This document shows, piece by piece, positions 9,155 through 17,216 of a stretch of 64,000 nt of DNA. The DNA is from CBDCGS01 sp965216915 (GTDB taxonomy: Bacteria; Pseudomonadota; Alphaproteobacteria; UBA828). Within the stretch, counting starts at the first letter, position 1. Every line of letters begins with the position of its first letter. The DNA lies in assembly GCA_965216915.1 (NCBI GenBank), contig CBDCGS010000005.1, forward strand, positions 62,001 through 126,000. Direction: 5' to 3'. The position numbers were made by a program, and so were the translations under genes. The notes beneath the pieces are model-generated. The model was not told the DNA's origin. It saw nothing but the letters and a program-made list of their open reading frames with translations, and searched no databases.

Positions 9155-9477
9155 TGGCGCTCGCATGGCCGCTCGTGGGTGCGGCGATCATCGCCGAGAT
9201 CGGCGCCGCCCTGTCGCTGCGCTTCAGCCAGGGCTTCACGAAGCTGATCCCGACCGCGCTTGCGCTGATGGCATTCGGCGCCGCCTTCTACGCGGTAAGC
9301 CTCGCCCTCGTCGATCTGCCGGTGAGCACGGTCTACCCGGCCTGGGCCGGCGGCGGAACCGCCGGCGTGGCGCTGGTCGGCGTGCTGATCCTCGGCGAGC
9401 GCGCGAACACCGCAAGAGGTGTCGGGATCGCGCTCATCGTGGCCGGCATCGTCATCCTGAACCTCGCATCCGGCTGA
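9154..9477 (+). CDS. SMR family transporter subunit 2
   Basis: This is the partner SMR protein, 107 residues long and with four transmembrane segments. It keeps the key glutamate, Glu15, in AAIIAEIGAALSLRF, and the helix 3 signature VSTVYPAWAGGGTAGVAL. The ATG at 9154 is chosen because it overlaps the upstream stop (TGATG) and has GGTGGG 6 bases before it; an in-frame ATG at 9148 would add two residues. The two subunits share the same LRFS(E/Q)GF motif but differ elsewhere, which suggests duplication and then specialisation into a pair with opposite membrane orientation. That orientation claim is inferred from other paired SMR systems. Confidence 0.9.
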   Translation: MALAWPLVGAAIIAEIGAALSLRFSQGFTKLIPTALALMAFGAAFYAVSLALVDLPVSTVYPAWAGGGTAGVALVGVLILGERANTARGVGIALIVAGIVILNLASG

Positions 9478-9620
9478 CCCCGTCACATCGCCGCAACGCA
9501 CGCCCTCGGGCTCGCGCGAACCGTGCCAAGGCCCGACGAAACGTCGAAATCTAGGGTTAACGAATTCGGGGGTTTCCGTCGATATCGTGGTCCGGCTGCT
9601 GCAGGGAATGCGTCCAGCCG

Positions 9621-10364
9621 ATGAAACAGCGATATTTATCCATCGCACTGGTGATGATGGGTCTTGCCGGTGCATTCCTCATCATTCTCAGCCAGGTCTC
9701 GGGCGCCCGGGAAAAGGTCGAGATTTCCAAGGTCACGGCCGCCCTTTTCTTGGGGTCGGGACCCCTCACACCGACCGACGGCAACGTGGCGTGTTCGCGC
9801 AAGGGCTATTGGGTCGGGTTTCCCCGCGGCACGACGGTAACGATTCGGATCTCGCGAACCGTCTCCGAGCCCATCGTGGCGGCCATTCGGGAGGCCCTCG
9901 AAGATGTGCCCGACGCAACGCTCGGCGCGATCCGGACCGCCGTCGAGTTCACGGACGACCCCAATCCGGTTCCGCGAAGGAACGAGGTGACGCTCACCCT
10001 GCATCCGGATCCCGTGGACCAAGGCTGCCCCTATCGTCGCGGCTGCACGATGCACAGCTTCGAGCCCCGCCGGCCTGGCGTCTTGGTGTCGAGCCGGGTC
10101 GTGCAACCCGCGGGAATGCCGCTCCCCGCCTATGTCCACGATGTGGTCGGCCACGGCGTCCTGGGCATGTGCCACATCGACGGCAATCTCATCCACGGCG
10201 CGGAGAAGTCGTTGATGAGTGGCGGCCCCCGCGTCTTCTCCGGGCAGATCGCGATCGGTCTCTCCGCGCTCGATCGCGCGGCGGCCCAAGCCGTCTATGG
10301 ATCGCCGCTGGAGCCGGGGGCGCGTGGCGACTCATTTGTTCTCGCGACGACGCCGGGCTCCTGA
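9621..10364 (+). CDS. Membrane-anchored or secreted protein with variant metzincin-like His motif
   Basis: This protein of 247 residues has an N-terminal hydrophobic helix (residues 6-27) that acts as a signal or anchor. The body contains four cysteines in CSRKGYW, GCPYRRGC and CH. The segment HDVVGHGVLGMCH (residues 173-185) places His173, His178 and His185 near a Gly, and looks like the metzincin zinc site HExxHxxGxxH with one extra residue in each half and Asp in place of Glu. That would be an unusual site, so enzymatic activity is uncertain. It is followed by a scar with an IS remnant. I do not recognise the family with confidence. Confidence 0.6.
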   Translation: MKQRYLSIALVMMGLAGAFLIILSQVSGAREKVEISKVTAALFLGSGPLTPTDGNVACSRKGYWVGFPRGTTVTIRISRTVSEPIVAAIREALEDVPDATLGAIRTAVEFTDDPNPVPRRNEVTLTLHPDPVDQGCPYRRGCTMHSFEPRRPGVLVSSRVVQPAGMPLPAYVHDVVGHGVLGMCHIDGNLIHGAEKSLMSGGPRVFSGQIAIGLSALDRAAAQAVYGSPLEPGARGDSFVLATTPGS

Positions 10365-10487
10365 CCTTCAGACGCAGCGGCGGTCAACGAGCCAGGCGCG
10401 CCGAGCGTGGCTGCGGGCTAGCCGATCGAGGATTGGGCGGAGGACCAGCTGACGCCGCAGGAGCGGCGTGAGGGGCAATCGTGACGG
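10365..10487. other. Intergenic stretch before IS remnant
   Basis: No gene is supported here. A short open stretch on the plus strand near 10425-10487 reads PIEDWAEDQLTPQERREGQS before a stop, which has protein-like composition but no start, and could be the tail of a lost gene. The stretch borders the IS3-type remnant on its right. Confidence 0.3.
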
Positions 10488-10742
10488 TGACCTTTCCCCG
10501 GGATTAGAGTAGGGTCAAGCGAAGCTGGAATCCTCCGTTTGCTTTGAGGCAGCGAGCGCCGGCGTGGAGCCATCAACAAGCTCAGGCGCCGGCGCGGCGG
10601 TTGCCACGAACTCGATCGGTGTGCGGTAGTCGAGGGCCGAATGCGGCCGTCGGGTATTGTAATGGTGACGCCACAGCGCGATCTCTCGTCGGGCATTGGC
10701 CAGCGAGCGGAACCAGTGCTGGTTGAGGCACTCGTCCCGGAA
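10488..10742 (-). mobile_element. IS3-family insertion sequence remnant (transposase OrfB C-terminus and right end)
   Basis: This is a truncated insertion sequence. The minus strand encodes only the last part of an IS3-type DDE transposase: FRDECLNQHWFRSLANARRE and then HYNTRRPHSALDYRTP, which includes the final catalytic glutamate region. The reading frame begins abruptly near 10742 and stops at 10515. Beyond the stop the DNA runs to a TGACC at 10488-10492, which resembles the IS3-family terminal end (GGTCA when read on the element's strand). The N-terminal two thirds of OrfB, OrfA and the left end are absent. It is a relic with no expected activity. It lies between the secreted protein gene and a lower-GC orphan gene next to tRNA-His. 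Confidence 0.82.
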
Positions 10743-10754
10743 GGAACAAGAACG

Positions 10755-11054
10755 ATGACCAGGCGCTACAAATCTTGGTCGCCATATGGTGATGGCATCC
10801 ATAAGCCCGAATATCTCGAGCAAGTTGCAAGATGGAAGTACGAATATTGGCGAAGGCACCGCATTCTGTTCTTTCTCCTATTAGTAATCCCAGATTATCT
10901 GGGTCGCCTACGGCGGAAAATCGCGCAGTTCGTGCGATGTAGGCTGGGAAACCATGACTGGCCAACGGCGTTCTTCGCGGATGGCCGGCACATGGGCGAT
11001 GGGTTTATTCGTTGCAAGGCGTGCGGCAGGAAGAAGAACGCCTACAAAAGGTGA
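10755..11054 (+). CDS. Small hypothetical protein with C-terminal zinc-ribbon-like cysteines
   Basis: I do not recognise this 99-residue protein. It has a charged, aromatic N-terminus, a short hydrophobic stretch RILFFLLLVIP in the middle, and a C-terminal part with Cys in FVRCRLGNHDW and a CxxC in FIRCKACGRKKN, which together could bind one zinc ion. The ATG at 10755 has an AAGGAAC purine run about 10 bases upstream. Base composition is visibly lower in GC than the genes on either side, and the gene lies between an IS relic and the 3' end of tRNA-His, so horizontal arrival is likely. Function is unknown. Confidence 0.6.
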   Translation: MTRRYKSWSPYGDGIHKPEYLEQVARWKYEYWRRHRILFFLLLVIPDYLGRLRRKIAQFVRCRLGNHDWPTAFFADGRHMGDGFIRCKACGRKKNAYKR

Positions 11055-11108
11055 CGGCGCGTCGCGGCCGACACTTGCCTCTCATCGAGGTTGCGCGTTC
11101 AAAGAATT

Positions 11109-11186
<78 letters not shown>

Positions 11187-11201
11187 ATCGCGGTGGATGA
11201 C

Positions 11202-11230
11202 TAGTTAAGGGGCGCGCGGCGGGGCGTCAA
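11202..11230 (-). promoter_or_regulatory. Candidate promoter of tRNA-His
   Basis: On the minus strand a TTGACG -35 box (11230-11225) is followed after 17 bases by TAACTA (11207-11202) as a weak -10 box. The distance to the tRNA 5' end at 11186 fits a short leader. The -35 match is good and the -10 match is poor. Confidence 0.45.
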
Positions 11231-11266
11231 GCGGCCTGCGCCCGAAAGACGCGCCGCCGGCCAGTC

Positions 11267-11776
11267 TCAGAAGAACGGGTCATGCGCCCATTGCAGAAGC
11301 GCCTGGCGCTGGCGTGGACGGCAGGCGAGGTCGCCCGGTGGGCAATGGGCGCGCACCTGGGCGGCGTGACGGCGGAAGGCGCGCCAACGCTTGATCTGCG
11401 CATGGTCGATCGGCGGATCGCGGCGGCCGAGCCAGTAGCGGCAATACCATTGGAACCAGCCGCGCGGATCGTCACCCATGATCCAGCCCTTCTCGCGCCA
11501 GACGGCAAGCGGCTGGCGGCTCTTCACGCGGAAGCAGTTGAGCGTGGGGTCCGCGCGCGCCGCGGTGCGGGCGCCCGTGAACCAGGCGTCGGGCAGCTCG
11601 CGCCGGCAGTCGTTGCAATATTTGCCTTCGAACACCCCGAGCACGAGCATTCGCGCGGGCGAGAAGGCCGGCGCAAACAGAGGATTGAAGGCGCCGCCCG
11701 ACGGCGCCGCGATCTCGTAGGCATAGCCGCGCTGCATGCGGTCGTCGACCGTGACGATGTCGCCCACCCGGTACAT
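11267..11776 (-). CDS. Conserved hypothetical protein with paired cysteines
   Basis: I do not recognise a function for this 169-residue protein. It opens MYRVGDIVTVDDRMQRGYAY and is rich in Trp, Arg and aromatic residues. A CNDCRRELPDAWF segment gives a CxxC, and further cysteines occur in LNCFRVKSRQ, WYCRYWLGRR and HCPPGDLACRPRQRQAL. The segment GWFQWYCRYWLGRRDPPID is striking and is likely to be the conserved core. No signal peptide or membrane helix is seen, so it is probably cytoplasmic. The ATG at 11776 is preferred; an upstream ATG at 11824 would overlap the aminotransferase gene. It lies 26 bases downstream of that gene and may share its transcript. Confidence 0.8.
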   Translation of the reverse strand: MYRVGDIVTVDDRMQRGYAYEIAAPSGGAFNPLFAPAFSPARMLVLGVFEGKYCNDCRRELPDAWFTGARTAARADPTLNCFRVKSRQPLAVWREKGWIMGDDPRGWFQWYCRYWLGRRDPPIDHAQIKRWRAFRRHAAQVRAHCPPGDLACRPRQRQALLQWAHDPFF

Positions 11777-11802
11777 GGCGGAGATTGCGGGCCGCGGCCG
11801 CC

Positions 11803-12975
11803 CTACGCTGCCTTTGCGAGCCACGTGCGGATGCGCGCCATCGCCTCCTCGATATCCTCGGTGCTCGCGGCGTAGGAGAAGCGGAGGTAGCCCTCGCCGA
11901 AAGCACCGAAGCTCGTGCCCGCGATCACCGCGACACCGGCCTCCTCCAGGAGACCGGTCTGCATGGTCTTGGCGTCGTGGCCGGTGCCGGTGATGTTGGG
12001 CATGGCGTAGAAGGCGCCGTGCGGCTCGACGCAGCTGATGCCCTCGATCTGGTTGAGCGCGCGCAGAATGAGGCGCCGGCGCCCGTCGAAGGCTTGGCGC
12101 ATCACCTCGACAGAATCCTGCGGGCCGGTGAGCGCCTCGATCGCGGCATATTGGGTGGCCGCGTTGACGCAGGAGTTGGAGTTGACCGCGAGCCGTGTCG
12201 CGTGCTCGACGAGCGGCTTCGGCCAGACACCGTAGCCGATGCGCCAGCCCGTCATCGCGTAGGTCTTGCTCCAGCCGTCGAGCAGGATCACGCGATCGCG
12301 AATCTCCGGATAGCCGAGCAAAGTCACATGCTCGCGCCCCTCATAAACCAGGCGGGCGTAGATCTCGTCGCTCATGATCGCGACGTCGGGGTGGTCGGCG
12401 AGACCCGCCACCAGGCGATCGAGCTCCACCTTGGGCACGACGCCGCCGGTCGGGTTGGCCGGGCTGTTGAGCATGATCAGCCGAGTGCGCGGCGTGATCT
12501 TGGCGAGCACCTCGTCGGCGCTGAAGGAGAAGCCGGTCTCCTCGTAGAGGGGGATCGGCACCGGGGTCGCGCCCGAGAACGCGATCGCGGACTCGTAGAT
12601 CGGAAAGCCCGGATTGGGATAGAGGATCTCGGCGCCCGGCTCACCGAACATGAGCGCCGCGAAGAACATCGTGACCTTGCCGCCGGGCACCACCACGACG
12701 TCCGCGGGATCGACATCGACCTTTCGATAGGCGGCGATGTCGGCCGCCACCGCCTCGCGCAACGGCAGGATGCCGTTGGCCGGCGTGTAGCCATGGTGGC
12801 CGTCGGCGAGCGCCCGCCGGCCCGCCTCGACGATGTTGTCGGGGGTGCGGAAGTCGGGCTGACCGATGCCGAGATTGATGATATGGCGGCCCTCGGCCTC
12901 GAGCGCCTTGGCGCGCGCCAGCACCTCGAACGCGGTCTCGGTGCCGAGACGGGTCATACGATCGGCGGTCCGCAT
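11803..12975 (-). CDS. Class I/II aminotransferase (aspartate aminotransferase type)
   Basis: This is a cytoplasmic PLP-dependent aminotransferase of 390 residues. The fold-type I layout is clear: NLGIGQPDFRTPDNIVEA near the start, the substrate and cofactor loop LNSPANPTGG, the Asp-Tyr pocket in IMSDEIYARLVYEG, and the PLP lysine Lys237 in DGWSKTYAMTGWRIGYG. The C-terminal arginine motif LRFSYAAS binds the substrate carboxylate. Aspartate, tyrosine or other amino acids are possible donors. It reads divergently from glnB, with 268 bases of intergenic DNA that contain the sigma-54 promoter. The link to nitrogen metabolism is suggestive only. Confidence 0.92.
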   Translation of the reverse strand: MRTADRMTRLGTETAFEVLARAKALEAEGRHIINLGIGQPDFRTPDNIVEAGRRALADGHHGYTPANGILPLREAVAADIAAYRKVDVDPADVVVVPGGKVTMFFAALMFGEPGAEILYPNPGFPIYESAIAFSGATPVPIPLYEETGFSFSADEVLAKITPRTRLIMLNSPANPTGGVVPKVELDRLVAGLADHPDVAIMSDEIYARLVYEGREHVTLLGYPEIRDRVILLDGWSKTYAMTGWRIGYGVWPKPLVEHATRLAVNSNSCVNAATQYAAIEALTGPQDSVEVMRQAFDGRRRLILRALNQIEGISCVEPHGAFYAMPNITGTGHDAKTMQTGLLEEAGVAVIAGTSFGAFGEGYLRFSYAASTEDIEEAMARIRTWLAKAA

Positions 12976-13165
12976 GGCGCCGCTCCTGCTCAGACGATGG
13001 GGCGCGGCATGATGCCAGCCCGGACGACGATGGCAAGGGCGCGCGTCCGGGGTCGTGCCGGCCTCTTAGGCACGGCGCCCAAAAAATAGGCAGGCCACGC
13101 GGCCGCCGCGGCGCATGCGAACCGTTAACCCTTGGGTTCTAGCTTCTCGGGCGCGCGCCACGCCG

Positions 13166-13182
13166 TTGGCACGCTCTGTGCA
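13166..13182 (+). promoter_or_regulatory. Sigma-54 promoter upstream of glnB
   Basis: The sequence TTGGCACGCTCTGTGCA matches the sigma-54 consensus YTGGCACGRNNNTTGCW at all but two positions, with the GG at 13168-13169 and the GC at 13180-13181 exactly 12 bases apart. It lies 62 bases before the glnB start. Nitrogen-regulated sigma-54 control of glnB-glnA is well known in alphaproteobacteria. I did not find a clear NtrC site upstream. Confidence 0.82.
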
Positions 13183-13243
13183 TATCGCTGAGCGACGGGC
13201 GCATGCCCGCTCGCCCCGGCTCCGCACAGCGATGAGGATCGCG

Positions 13244-13582
13244 ATGAAGAAGATCGAAGCCATCATCAAGCCCTTCAAGCTCGACGAGGTGAAGGACGCG
13301 CTGCAGGAGGTCGGCCTGCAGGGCATCACGGTGACCGAGGCGCGCGGCTTCGGCCGTCAGCGCGGCCACACCGAGCTCTATCGCGGCGCCGAATATGTCG
13401 TCGACTTCCTACCCAAGGTGAAGATCGAGATCGTGCTCGACGATGGCCTCGTGACCCGCGCGGTCGAGGCGATCTGCGAGGCCGCCTCCACCGGGCGCAT
13501 CGGTGACGGCAAGATCTTTATCACGCCGGTCGAGGAGGTGATCCGCATCCGGACCGGCGAAACCGGCGTCGACGCTATCTGA
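13244..13582 (+). CDS. glnB: Nitrogen regulatory protein P-II
   Basis: This is the trimeric signal protein that senses 2-oxoglutarate and ATP/ADP and controls GlnE, NtrB and other partners in the cytoplasm. It has 112 residues, the normal length. The uridylylation site Tyr51 is in the T loop HTELYRGAEY, and the two PROSITE-type regions KKIEAIIKPFKL and GRIGDGKIFITPVEEVIRIRTGE are complete. The ATG at 13244 (MKKIEAI) is the family start; earlier in-frame codons lie in the promoter region. The gene directly precedes glnA, which marks this copy as GlnB rather than GlnK (GlnK normally sits beside amtB). The sigma-54 promoter upstream predicts induction under nitrogen limitation. Confidence 0.97.
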   Translation: MKKIEAIIKPFKLDEVKDALQEVGLQGITVTEARGFGRQRGHTELYRGAEYVVDFLPKVKIEIVLDDGLVTRAVEAICEAASTGRIGDGKIFITPVEEVIRIRTGETGVDAI

Positions 13583-13656
13583 TCCGCCGCGTCAACCCCA
13601 ACACCCGAGACCCCACACCGCCGCCGCGCGGCGCAACCCCTTAGAAGGAGAGCCTC

Positions 13657-15066
13657 ATGAGCGACGTCGCATCGGTCCTCAAGCAGATCAAGGACGAGGA
13701 TGTCCAGTTCGTCGATTTCCGCTTCACCGACCCGCGCGGCAAATGGCAGCACACGGCACAGACCGCGCGTACAGTCGACGAGGCGATGTTCACCGACGGC
13801 ATCATGTTCGACGGCTCCTCGATCGCCGGCTGGAAGGAGATCCATCAGTCCGACATGATCCTCATGCCCGATCCTGCGTCCGCCGCCATGGATCCGTTCA
13901 CCGCGCAGCCGACCATGGTCGTGATCTGCGACGTCGTGGAGCCCTCCACGGGCCAGGCCTACGCGCGCTGCCCACGCAGCGTCGCACGGCGCGCCGAGGC
14001 CTATCTCGGCTATTCCGGCATCGGGGACACCGCCTATTTCGGGCCTGAGGCCGAGTTCTTCGTGTTCGACGACGTCCGCTACAGGGTCTCGATGGACCAG
14101 ACCTACTACATGCTCGACCAGGAGGAAGGCCCCTACAACTCCGGACGCGCCTATGAGGACGGGAATGTCGGCCACCGGCCCGGCGTCAAGGGTGGTTACT
14201 TCCCCGTGCCGCCGGTCGATTCCATGGGCGACATGCGGGCCGAGATGCTCACCCACATGGAGGGCATGGGCATCGCCGTCGAGAAGCACCATCACGAGGT
14301 CGCTCCGAGCCAGAACGAGCTCGGCTTCGGCTTCGACACGATGCTGCGCACGGCCGACCTCCTGCAGGTCTACAAGTACGTCGTGCACATGACCGCGCAT
14401 AGCTACGGCAAGAGCGCGACCTTCATGCCGAAGCCGGTGGTCGACGACAATGGCTCGGGCATGCACGTGCACCAGTCGATCTGGAAGGAGGGCAAGCCGC
14501 TCTTCGCGGGCACCGGCTATGCCGATCTCTCGGACACGGCGCTCTACTATATCGGCGGCATCATCCGCCATGCGCGAGCGATCAATGCCTTCACGAACCC
14601 GACCACCAACAGCTACAAGCGCCTCGTGCCGGGCTTCGAGGCACCCGTGCTGCTCGCCTATTCGGCGCGCAACCGCTCGGCCTCCTGCCGCATCCCCTAC
14701 GCCGCGAGCCCCAACGGCAAGCGCGTCGAAGTGCGCTTCCCCGATCCCGCGGCGAACCCCTATCTTGCCTTTGCGGCGCTCCTGATGGCCGGCATCGACG
14801 GCATCGAGAACAAGATCCATCCGGGCGATGCGATGGACAAGAACCTCTACGACCTGCCGCCGGAGGAGCTCGAGGACGTGCCGACCGTCTGCGGCGATCT
14901 CGGCCAGGCGCTCGCCGCGCTCGACGACGACCGCGACTTCCTGAAGAAGGGCGAGGTCTTCTCGGACGACCTGATCGACGGCTATCTCGAGCTCAAATTC
15001 GAGGAGCAGCAGGCCTTCCTCATGACGCCGCACCCGATCGAGTTCCAGATGTACTTTTCGGTCTGA
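13657..15066 (+). CDS. glnA: Glutamine synthetase type I
   Basis: This enzyme makes glutamine from glutamate, ammonia and ATP as a cytoplasmic dodecamer. It has 469 residues, the standard GSI-beta length. Seen motifs are FDGSSIAGWKEI, the metal-site AEFFVFDDV, the ATP-region KPVVDDNGSGMHVHQSIW, and the glutamate-site NRSASCRIPY. The adenylylation tyrosine is Tyr398 in KNLYDLPPEE, so the enzyme is predicted to be switched off by GlnE. AAGGAG stands 7 bases before the ATG. It is cotranscribed with glnB after a 74-base gap. Confidence 0.98.
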   Translation: MSDVASVLKQIKDEDVQFVDFRFTDPRGKWQHTAQTARTVDEAMFTDGIMFDGSSIAGWKEIHQSDMILMPDPASAAMDPFTAQPTMVVICDVVEPSTGQAYARCPRSVARRAEAYLGYSGIGDTAYFGPEAEFFVFDDVRYRVSMDQTYYMLDQEEGPYNSGRAYEDGNVGHRPGVKGGYFPVPPVDSMGDMRAEMLTHMEGMGIAVEKHHHEVAPSQNELGFGFDTMLRTADLLQVYKYVVHMTAHSYGKSATFMPKPVVDDNGSGMHVHQSIWKEGKPLFAGTGYADLSDTALYYIGGIIRHARAINAFTNPTTNSYKRLVPGFEAPVLLAYSARNRSASCRIPYAASPNGKRVEVRFPDPAANPYLAFAALLMAGIDGIENKIHPGDAMDKNLYDLPPEELEDVPTVCGDLGQALAALDDDRDFLKKGEVFSDDLIDGYLELKFEEQQAFLMTPHPIEFQMYFSV

Positions 15067-15086
15067 CCCCGCGAGTGCCGACGAAA

Positions 15087-16091
15087 ATGAAAACTTGGGA
15101 ACTTGGGGAGCAAGGCAGCGTCGACACGCTCAGGCTGCATGAACGTCCGGATCCATCGCCGGGTTCGGGCGAGGCCGTGGTGCGCTTTCACGCGAGTTCG
15201 CTCAACTACCGCGACCACATGATCATCAATCTGATCGCGAGCGAGCGGAAGCCGGCCGAGCGCATCCCGGTGAGCGATGGCGCCGGCGAGGTCATCGCCG
15301 TCGGCGACGGGGTCGACGCCGTCAAGCCGGGCGACCGGGTGATGGTGAGCTTCTTCACCGACTGGCTCGACGGCCCGCTCGAGGAACGCTATTTCGGCTC
15401 GGATCTCGGCGGTGGTCGCGATGGTGTGCTCACCGAGCTCGGCGCCTTCCCGGCCTCCTCCCTGGTGCCGATCCCGGAAGGCATGGGCTACGAGGAGGCC
15501 GCGACCCTCCCCGTCGCCGCGCTCACCGCCTGGGCCGTGATCGTCGAGCTCGGCAAGGTCAAGGCCGGCGACACGGTGTTGATGCTCGGCACGGGCGGCG
15601 TCTCGATCTTCGGTGTCCAGCTCGCCAAGATGATGGGCGCGCGGGCAGTGATCACCTCATCGAGCGACGAAAAGCTTGAGCGGGCGAAGGCGCTCGGCGC
15701 CGACCACGGCATCAATTACGCCACCACGCCGGCGTGGGGCGAAGCGGTGCACACGCTCACTGGCGGCGCAGACATCATCATCGAGACCGGCGGCGCCAGC
15801 ACGCTCGGCCAGTCGATGGAAGCCGCCAGTCAAAACGCTCGCATCGGGCTGATCGGCATGCTCGGCGGCGTCGATCAGACAATCGATCCCCTCGGCCTCC
15901 TCTTCAAGACGCTCCACCTCGCCGGTGTCTTCGTCGCAAGCCGCCGTTCCTTCGTCGAGATGAACAAGGCGATCGGTGCAAACGGGATCGAGCCCGTGAT
16001 CGACTCAGTCTTCCCGTTCGACGAGGCCCAGGCGGCCTATCGCCGTCTCGGCAGAGGTGCGTTCGGCAAGGTCGTGATCAAGCACATATAA
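15087..16091 (+). CDS. Zinc-independent MDR-type alcohol dehydrogenase / quinone oxidoreductase
   Basis: This is an NAD(P)-dependent medium-chain reductase of 334 residues. The GroES-like domain contains SSLNYRDHMI and SDGAGEVIAVGDGVDAVKPGDRV, and the Rossmann domain carries VLMLGTGGVSIFGVQLAKMMGA. The structural four-cysteine zinc lobe of classical alcohol dehydrogenases is missing, and no catalytic zinc Cys is seen near GAGEV, so a quinone or enone reductase role is more likely than alcohol oxidation. The ATG at 15087 is used; an in-frame GTG at 15075 would add four residues. It follows glnA by 20 bases but is not known to be part of nitrogen control. Confidence 0.85.
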   Translation: MKTWELGEQGSVDTLRLHERPDPSPGSGEAVVRFHASSLNYRDHMIINLIASERKPAERIPVSDGAGEVIAVGDGVDAVKPGDRVMVSFFTDWLDGPLEERYFGSDLGGGRDGVLTELGAFPASSLVPIPEGMGYEEAATLPVAALTAWAVIVELGKVKAGDTVLMLGTGGVSIFGVQLAKMMGARAVITSSSDEKLERAKALGADHGINYATTPAWGEAVHTLTGGADIIIETGGASTLGQSMEAASQNARIGLIGMLGGVDQTIDPLGLLFKTLHLAGVFVASRRSFVEMNKAIGANGIEPVIDSVFPFDEAQAAYRRLGRGAFGKVVIKHI

Positions 16092-16107
16092 GAAATTGCG
16101 CGCCGCG

Positions 16108-16138
16108 CCCGTGGCGTGGCCCCGACTTTGGCCACGGG
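16108..16138. terminator. Possible bidirectional hairpin between convergent genes
   Basis: Two nested hairpins share one arm: CCCGTGGC with GCCACGGG (8 bp) and GTGGCC with GGCCAC (6 bp). They lie between the convergent ends of the oxidoreductase and the TPM lipoprotein genes. There is no T-run, so a classical intrinsic terminator is not proven. Confidence 0.4.
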
Positions 16139-16178
16139 GCAGTAGGTTCGCGAAGCCGCTTCCCCCTCGAGCGAGCTT

Positions 16179-17216
16179 CTATTCCGCGCGGGCCCGGGTG
16201 CCGATGGGAAACCCGTTTCCATCGAAGCGCCAATCGGAGAAGGCGAAGGCGTAAGGATGCGACGCGCTCGGATCGAGCCGCCACGCGTTTTTTCGGCCGA
16301 AGCGAACGGCGTAGCGCATCATCGTGAGGTCGAGCAACCAACCCTCAGGGCCGCGCGCCAGGAACCAGGGTGCGCAGGCGCGCTGGTCGATCGGGTAGCG
16401 AATAACGGCGAGCCGCCCGGCCGCGCCGAGACGCGCCGTTTGGGCTCGGCACCGGCTGTAGGCGCGCGCAATGTTGCTCATCTGTGCAGGCGTCATGGTC
16501 CACTGGCGAAGCATGCGCCGGCTCTCCGGCGTGTAGAGCGCAAGGTCGGGATCGCCGTTGCGGTCGGCCATGGCCTGGAGGTAGGCGCGCACCGTCTCCT
16601 CCGGCGCCGCGCCCGGTCCGAGCGCCGGACGGTGCGGCGGGCGGCTCTCCGACGCAGCACCGGCGCCGATGCGCGCGACCGTCACGGCGCCTGCCCCGCC
16701 GCTGCCGGCAAGCGGCACCGTGCCCGTTGGAGCGGCGACCACCTCCATCCGCTGTGCACGGCCAATGATCAGCTCCGTCGTCGCGAGTATGCCGTCGGCG
16801 ACGCGGTCCTCGCGGAAGAACGGCACCATTTGCTGCCGCTCGATCTGCGCGACGAAGGCATCCGGAAAGAGGCCTTCGAGGGCATAGCCCACTTCGAGAC
16901 GCACGAGGTCCTGGGCCGGGTCGATCACGAGCAAAAGGCCGCGACCGTCTGCGCCCGACGCGCCGATCGCGCGCTCGCCAAACTGTGTCACCGCGAAGCG
17001 ATCGATGTCACCGACGGCGTGCGCAATCACCACGCGGTAATCGATACCGAAATCGACGCGCAAATACTGATGATGCTCGGAGATCCGCTCCGTTTGCTCG
17101 GGCGTCAGCAGCGCCGCGTCGTCGTCGACCAGCCGCGAGTCCGACCCATCGCACGCCGCGACGGCGAGCGCCAGCGCGACGATCAGCGCCTTAGTCGAAC
17201 TGAAGCGCGGGCGCAT
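16179..17216 (-). CDS. TPM-domain (YgcG/TPM phosphatase-like) lipoprotein
   Basis: This is a predicted lipoprotein of 345 residues. The N-terminal signal ends in the lipobox VAAC with Cys22. After it comes a TPM domain with DDDAALLTPEQTERISE, RVVIAHAVGDID and the hallmark GRGLLLVIDPAQDLVRLEVGYALEG, then a linker rich in Gly/Ala/Arg and a C-terminal domain with PRALL-like sequence TVRAYLQAMADRNGDPDLALYTPESRRM. LemA and TPM proteins are often encoded together, as here. The start at 17216 overlaps the LemA end by 26 bases; a longer start at 17231 is also possible. Function of the pair at the envelope is not established. Confidence 0.83.
   Translation of the reverse strand: MRPRFSSTKALIVALALAVAACDGSDSRLVDDDAALLTPEQTERISEHHQYLRVDFGIDYRVVIAHAVGDIDRFAVTQFGERAIGASGADGRGLLLVIDPAQDLVRLEVGYALEGLFPDAFVAQIERQQMVPFFREDRVADGILATTELIIGRAQRMEVVAAPTGTVPLAGSGGAGAVTVARIGAGAASESRPPHRPALGPGAAPEETVRAYLQAMADRNGDPDLALYTPESRRMLRQWTMTPAQMSNIARAYSRCRAQTARLGAAGRLAVIRYPIDQRACAPWFLARGPEGWLLDLTMMRYAVRFGRKNAWRLDPSASHPYAFAFSDWRFDGNGFPIGTRARAE

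Noticed and set aside
13378..15033. Long minus-strand reading frame opposite glnA
   Set aside because: It has Arg/His/Val-rich composition typical of the antisense of a high-GC gene, and glnA on the other strand is certain.
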